From Lysinibacillus sphaericus OT4b.31 (GTDB taxonomy: Bacteria > Bacillota > Bacilli > Bacillales_A > Planococcaceae): a DNA stretch of 64,000 nt. The stretch lies in assembly GCF_000392615.1 (NCBI RefSeq), contig NZ_KB933398.1, positions 2,657,757 to 2,721,756 of the forward strand, given 5' to 3'. The translations under genes and the position numbers were made by a program. Shown in pieces: positions 17,490 to 25,187 of the stretch. A model generated the notes under the pieces. The model searched no databases, was not told where the DNA came from, and saw nothing but the letters and a program-made list of their open reading frames with translations. Numbering within the stretch: position 1 is the stretch's first letter; each line of letters opens with the position of its first letter.

Positions 17490-17627
17490 CTATTCCTTAT
17501 TTATTCTCTTCATAATCTCTGTTAGTTTTTTACGGAAGTTCATAATTGCCTCTTCGCTAGGCTCATTAACTCCTATCACAGTGCAATTATATTTTCCAAC
17601 TTTTATCTTTATAGTTTTACCACTCAT
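17490..17627 (-). CDS. Small tandem paralogue 1 (45 residues)
   Basis: MSGKTIKIKVGKYNCTVIG then NEPSEEAIMNFRKKLTEIM and a short basic end. RBS gaaagg upstream. First and shortest of the array; the DNA around NEPSEE (gagcctagcgaagaggc) is identical to that in paralogue 3, so duplication was fairly recent. It follows the endolysin gene after a terminator-like hairpin. Confidence 0.65.
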   Translation of the reverse strand: MSGKTIKIKVGKYNCTVIGVNEPSEEAIMNFRKKLTEIMKRINKE

Positions 17628-17739
17628 CCATCCATCCTTTCTTTATATCTAATTTCCCTGCTACTATTCTTATATGCTAGATTTCATGTAATATTCTTAC
17701 AACAAATTTACTAATGTAACAGATGAATAAATTAAGTAA

Positions 17740-17775
17740 AAAAATAAGAGGTGAGACAAAAATATCCCACCCTAT
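17740..17775 (-). terminator. Terminator after the endolysin gene
   Basis: gggtgggata and tgtctcacc form an imperfect stem followed by tcttattttttt on the minus strand. Confidence 0.65.
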
Positions 17776-17782
17776 GTATCGA

Positions 17783-18451
17783 TTACTTTACTATGTATTT
17801 ATCATGGTATCGTTTAAGCATCGTAGCCATTTGTTGGCGACTTAACGCACCAGTAGGATTCATACTCTTACCGTCACCTTTAATGATTCCTTGAGCAATT
17901 GCCCAATCCCATGACTCCATATGTGTTTCATCAACTACAGTATCAGTTTTAATATTTGCTTTATTTTTCAACTGTTCTTCCAATTCTTTAATCTTTGCAG
18001 ACAGTTCATTATACTGCGACATAGTTAATTCTCCTTTATCTACTTTTATTTTTCCAAAAATATCTGTACCATAACCTTTATGCTCATATTGCAAGTGAGG
18101 AGAATCCCATCCCCAATCATGACCACTTACAAATCCAATTGACTTCGCATAATTAATTACCTTCATACCATTAGCAGTTTTATAAGCATTCCAGAGTGTA
18201 TTTCCTTTTGAATCAACTAACACCCAATCTAATGCCTGTCCTACTAAATGATATGATTTCATTGTTTGAGACTTACCATTGGCTACATTTTGCTTCTGTT
18301 GTGCAACCGTTCGAATCGTTTCATAAATCAATAGTTGAATTTGATTATTAATACAATAGTTGTACCATTTGTAAGCAGCTACTTTTGTATGGTCTGCTAA
18401 CTTATCTAAATTGGTACGATTACGAGTGTCATAAATCATTTTAAATGCCAA
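17783..18451 (-). CDS. Phage-type endolysin, M15 peptidase (L-alanyl-D-glutamate type) with SLH-like tail
   Basis: 222 residues. The N-terminal domain is a VanY/M15-type zinc peptidase with IYETIRTVAQQ and the metal motif SYHLVGQALDW (HxxxxxxD), plus a downstream His in WDSPHLQYEH. A short coiled coil (SAKIKELEEQLKNKA) leads to a single SLH-like cell-wall domain (ESWDWAIAQGIIKGDG). It should cut the peptide cross-bridge of peptidoglycan to release phage or a protein. TTG start at 18451 with RBS ggatggtgag; the next ATG (4 codons on) is too far from it. It follows the holin-like gene by 14 bp. Confidence 0.9.
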   Translation of the reverse strand: MAFKMIYDTRNRTNLDKLADHTKVAAYKWYNYCINNQIQLLIYETIRTVAQQKQNVANGKSQTMKSYHLVGQALDWVLVDSKGNTLWNAYKTANGMKVINYAKSIGFVSGHDWGWDSPHLQYEHKGYGTDIFGKIKVDKGELTMSQYNELSAKIKELEEQLKNKANIKTDTVVDETHMESWDWAIAQGIIKGDGKSMNPTGALSRQQMATMLKRYHDKYIVK

Positions 18452-18465
18452 TTATCTCACCATCC

Positions 18466-18777
18466 TTAAGGTGTTTTTTCTTCAATCTTCTCAACACGTT
18501 TCTCTAATGATTGTAATGAGTCATTGATTCCTTCTAAACTTTTAGCAGTACGTTCCTGCGACTCATTACTACGTTCTAAATGCTCCATAAGCTTATCTTC
18601 ACGTTGCTGTGCTTTAGTTTCATTTGCATCATATAACGTAATAATTTTAGTCTCATTTTGTTCATTCTTCTGATACACTTTTTTAAGGATAAATCCGCCT
18701 AGTAAAATACATAAAACAGCCCATCCAAATTGTGATTCTAAAATTTGATTGATCAAGTTAAAATCTAATGTTTCCAA
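18466..18777 (-). CDS. BhlA/UviB-family holin-like protein
   Basis: 103 residues: one transmembrane segment near 18-32 (GWAVLCILLGGFILKKVY), then a long charged coiled coil ending in LEKRVEKIEEK. This is the BhlA/UviB layout found beside phage or bacteriocin endolysins. TTG start with RBS aggtgc. Paired with the M15 endolysin. The DNA about 40 bp upstream is replaced by an IS3 fragment, so any phage genes further upstream have been lost. Confidence 0.82.
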   Translation of the reverse strand: METLDFNLINQILESQFGWAVLCILLGGFILKKVYQKNEQNETKIITLYDANETKAQQREDKLMEHLERSNESQERTAKSLEGINDSLQSLEKRVEKIEEKTP

Positions 18778-18819
18778 TTTAGCACCTACTTTCTGACAAA
18801 ATAAAAAGCACGCCTCAAA

Positions 18820-19128
18820 TGATCTGCCCCGTAAAAGTTAGACACCAATCTAACTTTTACGGGGGTTTTTTTATGGCAAAGGTAAGTGTTGAACAACGTA
18901 TTCAAGCAGTTCAACGATACTTAAATGGAGATGAATCCATGAGTGGAATTGCGAAAGATATCGGAGTGACAGATCGAGTTGTCAGTGATTGGATTCGCCG
19001 TTATCAAAAAAATGGTGTAGAGGCTTTCTTAAAATCCTATACAAAATATTCAGCTGACTATAAAATGAATGTACTTAATTATATGAACGAGACAGGTACA
19101 TCTTCGATTGACACAGCTGCACTATTTA
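18820..19128 (+). mobile_element. IS3-family (IS150-like) fragment: left end plus part of orfA
   Basis: The left end tgatctgccccgtaaaagtt is followed by a 16-bp inverted repeat (18827-18842 with 18849-18864) and T7, which also acts as a terminator. OrfA starts at ATG 18873 (MAKVSVEQRIQAVQRYL ... SDWIRRY), with its helix-turn-helix intact, up to AALFKIS. Homology stops near 19128, where another gene begins on the opposite strand. No orfB or right end, so it is a dead fragment. Confidence 0.85.
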
Positions 19129-19300
19129 AAATTTCATCAACTTTTTGTTGTGTTTCAGCATCCAAATTTGTGTATTTTTCTACATTCACTGTTTCTTTTT
19201 GAACCGTAGCAGCATAGGTTGGAATAGTTGTACCTCCAATTATCCCTAATGATAAAGCTCCTGTCATAGCATAAGTTGCAATCTTACTTTTTCTTTTCAT
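19079..19300 (-). pseudogene. Secreted small protein truncated by the IS3 fragment
   Basis: RBS caaggag and an intact Sec signal peptide (MKRKSKIATYAMTGALSLGI ... TYAA), then VQKETVNVEKYTNLDAETQQ up to about residue 60. The last 13 codons are read out of the IS3 fragment in antisense. The original C-terminus is therefore missing. It may still be exported as a short peptide; original function unknown. Confidence 0.75.
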
Positions 19301-19512
19301 TCTTATTCACTCCTTGAATTAGTGTAAACGAGGTTTTTTCCTCTAGCTTAGATTTTTACTAAGCTGTATCTACAATTTATCAGCGAAATGTGTCAGCTAG
19401 ATGTCAAAAGGACAGCAATTTTAAAAAATTGTATAAGAACTTTTTCAATTGAGTCAATTCCACCAAAGCCCTTCTACGTAAAAAACGAATAATCTCCGTA
19501 ATCTTGTTTGTT

Positions 19513-19677
19513 TTAAATAGTTCGTTTAACAACCGAAATCAGTAATCCTAACGCTTCACCATCTGTCATGCAATCCACTTTATCACCATGATCCACCTTT
19601 AAAATTCTGCGTTTATGTGTCTCTTTTAACAATCCCTTTAAATCTTGTTTAGCTGTTGATGTTAGTGTATTTGGCAC
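19513..19677 (-). CDS. 54-residue hypothetical protein
   Basis: GTG start at 19677 with an excellent RBS (gggagg, 8-base spacer); the product begins VPNTLTSTAKQDLKGLL and has a basic middle (KETHKRRILKVDHGDKV). A frame extending to 19746 exists but has no RBS. The RBS lies in a small hairpin (tcctcc...ggagga) that could limit translation. Family not recognised. Confidence 0.55.
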   Translation of the reverse strand: MPNTLTSTAKQDLKGLLKETHKRRILKVDHGDKVDCMTDGEALGLLISVVKRTI

Positions 19678-19780
19678 TTGTGGTTCCTCCCAGTGGAGGA
19701 GTATTTGGTTTAGGTAAACGTACAAGAAGCCTAATTCTTTACACATAAAGTATCAATATATGACAGAAAGGAAGTCCATT

Positions 19781-20818
19781 GTGGAGAAAGAACATAAATC
19801 TTTTAAAAAGTTCAAGTTTAAATCAAATCCAAGTTGCCATTGTCATTGTTGTTGTTTTTGTTGTCCTTGTCGTTGTCCTATGCCACCATTTTTACCTTTA
19901 CCACCAAGTTGTAACTATCTCGTATATATTACAGACGCTGGTCAGCTAGCAACTCCTGATAATAGAGTATCAGTGATTGATACAGCGACAAATACTATAG
20001 TCGCTACCATTCCAGTAGGGTCTGCTCCTCTAGAAGTAGCGATTACACCAAATGGAGCATTTGGTTACGTTCCTGCTTTCTTCTCGAATAATGTAACGGT
20101 TTTTAGTACTGAAACAAACACGCCAATCGCTACCATTCCGGTAGGAGTTAATCCCCTTGGTGTAGCCATTTCACCAAATGGAACACTTGCTTATGTATCC
20201 AATCATGGATCTAACACTGTATCTGTCATAAATACAGCTACTAATACCGTAACAGCTACTATTCCAGTAGGGCTCCAACCTCAAGGCATAGCTTTTACTC
20301 CGAATGGTGCGTTTGCTTACGTTGCAAACGAAAATTCAGGTACAGTATCAGTCATAAATACAGCTACTAATACCGTGGTTGCTACAATCCTTGTGGGAAT
20401 TCGCCCAAGATCAATCGTTTTCATACCGAGCGGACAATTTGCTTACGTTACAAACGAAAATAGTAACACCGTATCTGTCATTAATGCAGCAACTAATACA
20501 GTAGTAGATACAATCCCTGTAGGAACAGGACCTGTAGGAAACTCCATTACACCTGACGGAACACTTATTTACATTGTAAATAAAGGTAGTAATACTGTAT
20601 CTGTTATCAATACAGCAACTAATACGGTGATTGCTACCATCCCAGTAGGATTATCTCCTGACCAAGTAACTATCTTGTCTGATGGAACATTTGCATATGT
20701 CACAAATCAAGCTGACAATACTGTGTCTGTCATAAAAATAGCAACCAATATGGTCGTTGCTACAATCCCAGGATTTAACGGTCCTACTGGTATAAAAACC
20801 GGGACAATCTGCCAATAA
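19781..20818 (+). CDS. YVTN-type beta-propeller repeat protein with Cys/His-rich head
   Basis: 345 residues. After a basic leader (KSFKKFKFKSNP) comes CHCHCCCFCCPCRCP, then seven or so YVTN/YncE repeats of about 42 residues (NTVSVINTATNTVVATIPVG ... PNGAFAYVANE). GTG at 19781 is favoured because aaaggaag lies 6-8 bases before it; the ATG at 19760 has no RBS. No signal peptide is visible. In spore formers, Cys-rich heads with repeat bodies suggest cross-linked spore-coat or exosporium proteins. The head may also bind metal. Confidence 0.82.
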   Translation: MEKEHKSFKKFKFKSNPSCHCHCCCFCCPCRCPMPPFLPLPPSCNYLVYITDAGQLATPDNRVSVIDTATNTIVATIPVGSAPLEVAITPNGAFGYVPAFFSNNVTVFSTETNTPIATIPVGVNPLGVAISPNGTLAYVSNHGSNTVSVINTATNTVTATIPVGLQPQGIAFTPNGAFAYVANENSGTVSVINTATNTVVATILVGIRPRSIVFIPSGQFAYVTNENSNTVSVINAATNTVVDTIPVGTGPVGNSITPDGTLIYIVNKGSNTVSVINTATNTVIATIPVGLSPDQVTILSDGTFAYVTNQADNTVSVIKIATNMVVATIPGFNGPTGIKTGTICQ

Positions 20819-21248
20819 AAGATTAACTTTTTATATAAACGAGTTGATTTCATAATCCTGTGTCCTTGGAGCTTGGAGGTTTCAAACAAAAAAACACTGG
20901 CCCCTCCCCAGATTCGGTATGCAAGATCTACAAAGTTAGCAAGTGATATTTTGAAATGTATAAAAAATTAAATTTGTTTATGGAACCTTTTATAAACATA
21001 TTGTTCAAAACTCAAAGGGTTCGAACCCATTCTAGGCTGTATCGTGTGAAGACGCTGCGGCTTTTTTTATTAGATTGATCTATAGGCAAATCACTATGCA
21101 TTATCTTCGTCTAAGGCATATTTATATTGTGTAAAGGCATTTAATTTTCGCCTATCTCCGCAGAGGACCAGCAGTGACCTTTTTTTATTGTCCCACAAAA
21201 TACGTAACAGGATTTTCAATTCTTCAAAAGAAAATATTGATTAGATAA
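20819..21248. other. Non-coding gap with one terminator-like motif
   Basis: No supported gene. Around 21030-21075, aggctgtatcgtgtgaagac followed by gctgcggcttttttt forms a terminator-like hairpin; a sister copy lies near 28460-28500 (aggctgtagcg...cgctgcagc). A gggttcgaaccc palindrome near 21017 resembles a tRNA T-arm, but no tRNA can be folded. Confidence 0.4.
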
Positions 21249-21306
21249 AAACCTCCTCTCCTTTCTACAACTAACATATTATAGATTGTAGAAAGGAGGG
21301 ATTTTT
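21249..21306 (+). promoter_or_regulatory. Hairpin enclosing the yjcZ-like RBS and a sigma-K-like -10
   Basis: tcctttctacaa pairs with ttgtagaaagga, so the aaaggagg RBS sits in the stem. The loop contains catattata (21275-21283), which matches the sigma-K -10 pattern CATAnnnTA. No clear -35 was found. Confidence 0.5.
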
Positions 21307-21474
21307 ATGGGATACTCAGGAAATGTAGGTAATGTAGGTAATTACAACAACAATTGTTATTACGGAGGCTATGACAGCGGCAGTAGCTATGGCGGTTCAT
21401 CATTCGTTCTAATCGTTGTCCTATTCATTCTTCTAATTATTGTCGGCGCATCTTTCATGCATAAGCCATATTAA
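21307..21474 (+). CDS. YjcZ-family sporulation peptide (55 residues)
   Basis: A Gly/Asn/Tyr-rich N-terminus (GNVGNYNNNCYYGGYDSGSS) and a C-terminal membrane helix FVLIVVLFILLIIVGASF, the hallmark of the YjcZ/YjcM-like sporulation peptides of Bacillales. RBS aaaggagg with a good spacer, though within a hairpin stem. Probably a small spore or forespore membrane/coat peptide. Monocistronic. Confidence 0.85.
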   Translation: MGYSGNVGNVGNYNNNCYYGGYDSGSSYGGSSFVLIVVLFILLIIVGASFMHKPY

Positions 21475-21625
21475 CATTTCCAATTTTCTAAGTGTAACGA
21501 GTTGAATAGAAGGTTAGCGCCTTCATTATTGGCAACTATCAATAATCTCCATAACCCCTTCTGCAAACTATCATAATAGTAGTGTAATGCTAATCTAGCA
21601 GCTTTATACACTCCTGTTATGACCA

Positions 21626-21658
21626 AAGGGTCGCCCCCAGCCTGGTGACCCTTTTTTT
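21626..21658 (+). terminator. Terminator downstream of the YjcZ-like gene
   Basis: aagggtcgcc...ggtgaccctt followed by T7. The intervening 21475-21625 shows no gene. Confidence 0.85.
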
Positions 21659-21840
21659 ATTGTTTTTTATTCATATTATTCAGTAAAATAGCAGTTACTG
21701 AAGTAATGTTCATGGATAGTAAAGTGAACCCTTTAGAAAAATTTAACTGTTTTTCAAAATTATAACCTTATTCCGCTTAACGGAGCGTATACTTAAATTA
21801 TAGATGCATAGAAAGAAAACTAATTTTTAGGAGGATTTTT

Positions 21841-22344
21841 ATGTTCCAGACCTTAGATCATTTTTTGAAATCTTGGGAGTTTGAAGCTGATGCTACACAG
21901 AATCTACTCAATAATTTAACTGATGAATCACTTAAACAGGAAATAACATCACAAAATTGGACTTTAGGACGCATTGCTTGGCATACCGTTTCTGCTATAC
22001 GAATTATTACTTCAAATACAAACTTGAAGTTTGAAGCACCAACTAAAGATTATCCCGTTCCTTGTTCGGCTCAATTTATTGCAGACAGCTATCACCAAGC
22101 TAGTAATGCATTTGTACAGGCATTAAAAACCCAATGGACTGACCATACAATGAGTGAGTGTATTGAATTTATCGGTCAACAAATGCCTAATGGTTCACTA
22201 TTAATGTTTTTGATTCAACATCAAAGCCACCACAGAGGACAAATGACCGTTCTTATGCGACAGGCAGGATTAGTTGTTCCAGGCATTTATGGTCCTTCAA
22301 AAGAAGAATGGGCAAAGTTTGGTATGGAAGCACCACAAATGTAG
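21841..22344 (+). CDS. DinB-family metal-dependent protein
   Basis: 167-residue four-helix DinB/YfiT-like fold. Candidate metal ligands His48 (RIAWHT), His127 and His131 (HQSHHRG) have the usual spacing. Bacillus relatives are thiol S-transferases (bacillithiol-linked) or DNA-damage-induced proteins of unknown activity; the substrate cannot be read from sequence. RBS aggagg, well spaced. Stands alone. Confidence 0.88.
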   Translation: MFQTLDHFLKSWEFEADATQNLLNNLTDESLKQEITSQNWTLGRIAWHTVSAIRIITSNTNLKFEAPTKDYPVPCSAQFIADSYHQASNAFVQALKTQWTDHTMSECIEFIGQQMPNGSLLMFLIQHQSHHRGQMTVLMRQAGLVVPGIYGPSKEEWAKFGMEAPQM

Positions 22345-22537
22345 TTCAACAAAACAAACAAAAGATTAAACTTTTTAAGACTTCATGTGTATCCAATAGT
22401 TATTGAATCTATTTTGATTGAACTTATTTCAAAGTAGATTCTTTTTGTTTCTTCTTCTAAAATTGATTTGCTGAGTGATAATTATCCCATGCATATTACC
22501 ATTCTTCCTTGTGAATATTTGGTTCACAATTTTTTTA

Positions 22538-22930
22538 CTAAACAATATCTTGCAAAAATTCACTTGTTCCACCTGAGCAAATTACTAATCTGCTCCAGTT
22601 CTTTCCCAATACTTCTTTGCCACTTATACGTCTTGCACCCTCTGCATTTTTAGTAGGATCATAAGTTCTTCGTTTCGGACAACCTTTGCAACTGAGATAG
22701 AAAATGTGGTCCTGCTGATTCACTAAACTTGTCCAACGCTTTCTAATTTCCTTACGTACTATATTCAAGCATTATTTTTTCAGCAGCAGTATAACGAGCG
22801 CCACCATTCATTTTTGCTGTAGCACATTTCAACATGAAGTTATTAAAGATTGCGAGTACCTTCCCCACCACCACAATGAAAATCGTTGCATTTAAAAGGA
22901 GTGGCTTGAATCACTTATACTAATCTAGTA
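22538..22930 (-). pseudogene. Decayed gene of unknown family
   Basis: The minus strand has protein-like stretches in different frames: CNDFHCGGGEGTRN, then MNGGARYTAAEKIMLEYST, then SLVNQQDHIFYLSCKGCP ... RLVICSGGTSEFLQDIV to a stop at 22538. Joined by frameshifts they look like one gene with several Cys. The ARYTAAEK and C..C pieces are faintly reminiscent of deaminase-type toxin domains, but this is only a resemblance. A shorter live ORF (from GTG near 22726) is possible. Confidence 0.35.
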
Positions 22931-23008
22931 AAGATGGTTATTTATATCTCGTTACAGCCCCTACGCTTACCTTTTTTCTTCACATAATAATTTGCAGTAA
23001 ATATGCTT

Positions 23009-23245
23009 TTAACCAATCGCTATAAAGTGTTCGTCAGGTGCGTTTTCTATATCAATAGTTCTCCATAAATGCGGGTAGAACCATTCTACTCCTCTTTCAG
23101 TATCTCCACTTGCTAATTCGATACAACGAAACGTTTTGGTTTCTCTATCAAATGCAATTTCACCATCCAACTCATCACTTTCACGGCTATATCTGTAAAC
23201 AATTTGCTTGTCATCATCAATAATTTTTTTTAGTTTCCACCACAT
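23009..23245 (-). CDS. 78-residue hypothetical protein
   Basis: Starts MWWKLKKIIDDDKQIVYRY with the RBS ggggtga upstream of ATG 23245; an in-frame extension lacks an RBS. Acidic, beta-rich (FDRETKTFRCIELASG, WFYPHLWRTIDIEN). Resembles small orphan or immunity-like proteins in Bacillales accessory regions, without a firm family match. Confidence 0.65.
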   Translation of the reverse strand: MWWKLKKIIDDDKQIVYRYSRESDELDGEIAFDRETKTFRCIELASGDTERGVEWFYPHLWRTIDIENAPDEHFIAIG

Positions 23246-23334
23246 AATCGTCACCCCATACCGTAAATAAGTAATAAATTCCAATAAAATACATATCACC
23301 CAATTTTGTGCTATTTCAAATTCTTTTCCATTAT

Positions 23335-23751
23335 TTACTTCATTACAACTTCGGGTACATACTCATACTTGTTATCATATATGTATTTAATATCTGAAAT
23401 AAATTTATCTCCCAGTTTGCCTGATGTCGATACTTTTCAATGAAATCACAGTATCAAATCAAGTAATATTTGATATGTATCTTCTAAATGAAAAACATGG
23501 TCTGTCGCTGAATTAGATGGATGAACTTTCCTAGTGAAAGTATTGCTTTTTAACAAAAATTCTACAAAATCATCAACAATGACCACTTCACCTAATTTGA
23601 TTGACGATGAGTTCGACTCTTCAGAAGTTTCTTCTGTTACTTTTACTTGTTCTACTGCTTTATCGACTTCTATTGATTCATCCCGAGTTGTTTCTTCACT
23701 TGTATGTTCAGAATCATCTTTTGAGAAATGTAAAAATTCAACATGATAACC
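23335..23751 (-). pseudogene. Relic of a DUF4352-like lipoprotein gene
   Basis: Minus-strand frame: an acidic linker (SEHTSEETTRDESIEVDK ... ETSEESNSSS) then IKLGEVVIVDDFVEFLLKSN, a stop, then in another frame GKLGDKFISDIKYIYDNKYE and VPEVVMK. This order matches extracellular DUF4352-type domains after a lipoprotein linker. The signal peptide is missing and at least one frameshift breaks the domain. A plus-strand frame over the same DNA (23534-23746) is its shadow. Confidence 0.55.
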
Positions 23752-23761
23752 ACTCCTTTAT

Positions 23762-23995
23762 TTAGAGCAATACGAAACTTTGAATTGATACAAATACTGA
23801 AAATAAAAATACAACGATTAGTAGCCATCCATAAACATTTCTCTCTCTCTGAAATTCTCTAATTCCTAAAATCAACATAAATAATCCTAAAAAGAATATC
23901 ATTAAAAAATTCAGCTGATAATCCCGTGTGATAAGTCCGTAAGCTGAGAGTGATATTACTATGATGGAAAAAACAATTTGTAAAATTTTCAGCAA
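23762..23995 (-). CDS. YczI-like (DUF3953) membrane protein
   Basis: 77 residues with two or three membrane segments (LQIVFSIIVISLSAYGLI, FLMIFFLGLFMLILGIREF, WLLIVVFLFSVFVSI), the DUF3953/YczI pattern. TTG start at 23995 with RBS gaggag 9 bases upstream. Function of the family unknown. A TG-extended -10 (tgtataat) at 24032-24039 could serve it; the rest of the gap to 24320 shows no gene. Confidence 0.75.
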   Translation of the reverse strand: MLKILQIVFSIIVISLSAYGLITRDYQLNFLMIFFLGLFMLILGIREFQRERNVYGWLLIVVFLFSVFVSIQSFVLL

Positions 23996-24320
23996 AACTT
24001 TCCTCTCCTCTTTTAAATTATTCTTATTTTATTATACAACAAAACAGAAAGTATGGATATAAATCCCAATTTATAGCTCTGAAATTATTTAGATACCTAA
24101 TATGGGACGCTTTTCGGTCATCGGTCGGTCTTTTCCTAATAGTTAGGATTTTGTAAATTCCAAGCGAGAAATCTTTATCTGTCCGACCTCCAATTCAGTT
24201 TACATCTCGTACTTCCCTATCACCTAATATTGAAAGTATGGCAACTATAGTAATGTATAGATTATTAATGATAATATGAGATTAGTTAAGTATTTCATAG
24301 TTTAGAAGGCAATTATTATA

Positions 24321-24662
24321 ATGACATTAGAAGAAAAAATAGTGCAATTAACTAAAGAAACACTCGTTGATCTAGTAAACCTTCGTTACGAAAAACTTAA
24401 AGAAGAGAATAAAATTAACGATGAAACTGAGAAGTTTTTAAAAGACGTTATACTAATGCAAGGAACACTTACTTTGCCACCTAGTGATGAAGAAATGGAC
24501 ATAGATGTATACGAATACAATGATAACAGTGGCTTTTGTGCAGAAGTAAGGTATCTATGGTTTGATGATGAAGAAATCCCGATAATACTTTTTTGCGAAG
24601 CTAAAACAAATGCTGAAAAAAATGAGGTAACTGAATTTTATATTGAAACAATTGATGCATAA
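24321..24662 (+). CDS. 113-residue acidic hypothetical protein
   Basis: Soluble, strongly acidic protein (LPPSDEEMDIDVYEYNDNSG, YLWFDDEEIPIILF). RBS gaagg about 13 bases upstream. Size and composition resemble immunity-type proteins of polymorphic toxin loci, but no toxin gene is next to it. Family not recognised. Confidence 0.65.
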   Translation: MTLEEKIVQLTKETLVDLVNLRYEKLKEENKINDETEKFLKDVILMQGTLTLPPSDEEMDIDVYEYNDNSGFCAEVRYLWFDDEEIPIILFCEAKTNAEKNEVTEFYIETIDA

Positions 24663-25187
24663 GTAAAAGGGGGCAATCAGGCTCTCTACCTGTTACCCTA
24701 TCATGTTCTCTACGATACTGTCCTTGATGTTTTAATGTGTGTATGACTTAAAACCCATATTTTGTACCTTATTCATCGCTTAGATCGCCCGTCAAGCATC
24801 TAGTGATCGCCTACACTTCCTACAACCTTTGATAATATAGCCTCGATACCGTATTGAGTTGTCTTTGCCCAACTGCTCGTATTTCTTTAAGCGTTAATCA
24901 CCCAGTGTTAGTCCGTAATCATTGCGTCTAGTTGTTTTGTGTAAATGTTAATACTAGCCCTTGTTTGCCCATTAGGTTTGATCTCCTAAGTTGCGGTATA
25001 ATTGTTAACAGATAATAAAGTTGTTTAATTTTGACCATTAAAATGCAATAACCACCTATCGCCTAAATTTGATAGGTGGTTTTAAAATCGTTTTAAAATC
25101 TATTTAATATTCTATAGCTCGAATTTATACAGATAATAAAGTCATTTAATTTATAAATAAGTACCTTTTTTGATGCTACACCCCTAA
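24663..25187. other. Non-coding 0.5-kb gap
   Basis: No gene supported. It holds a bidirectional terminator (25046-25088) and a direct repeat, acagataataaagt-tgtttaattt at 25009-25032 and again with two changes at 25129-25152, flanking the terminator. Confidence 0.5.
25046..25088. terminator. Bidirectional terminator
   Basis: aaccacctatc pairs perfectly with gataggtggtt, with A-rich left and T-rich right flanks. It lies between convergent genes. Confidence 0.85.

Noticed and set aside
21005-21075. Possible tRNA (gggttcgaaccc T-arm-like)
   Set aside because: No acceptor, D or anticodon stems can be built around it; it is a short palindrome before a terminator.
23534-23746. Plus-strand 70-codon frame rich in Ser/Thr
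   Set aside because: Exact shadow of the minus-strand lipoprotein relic.
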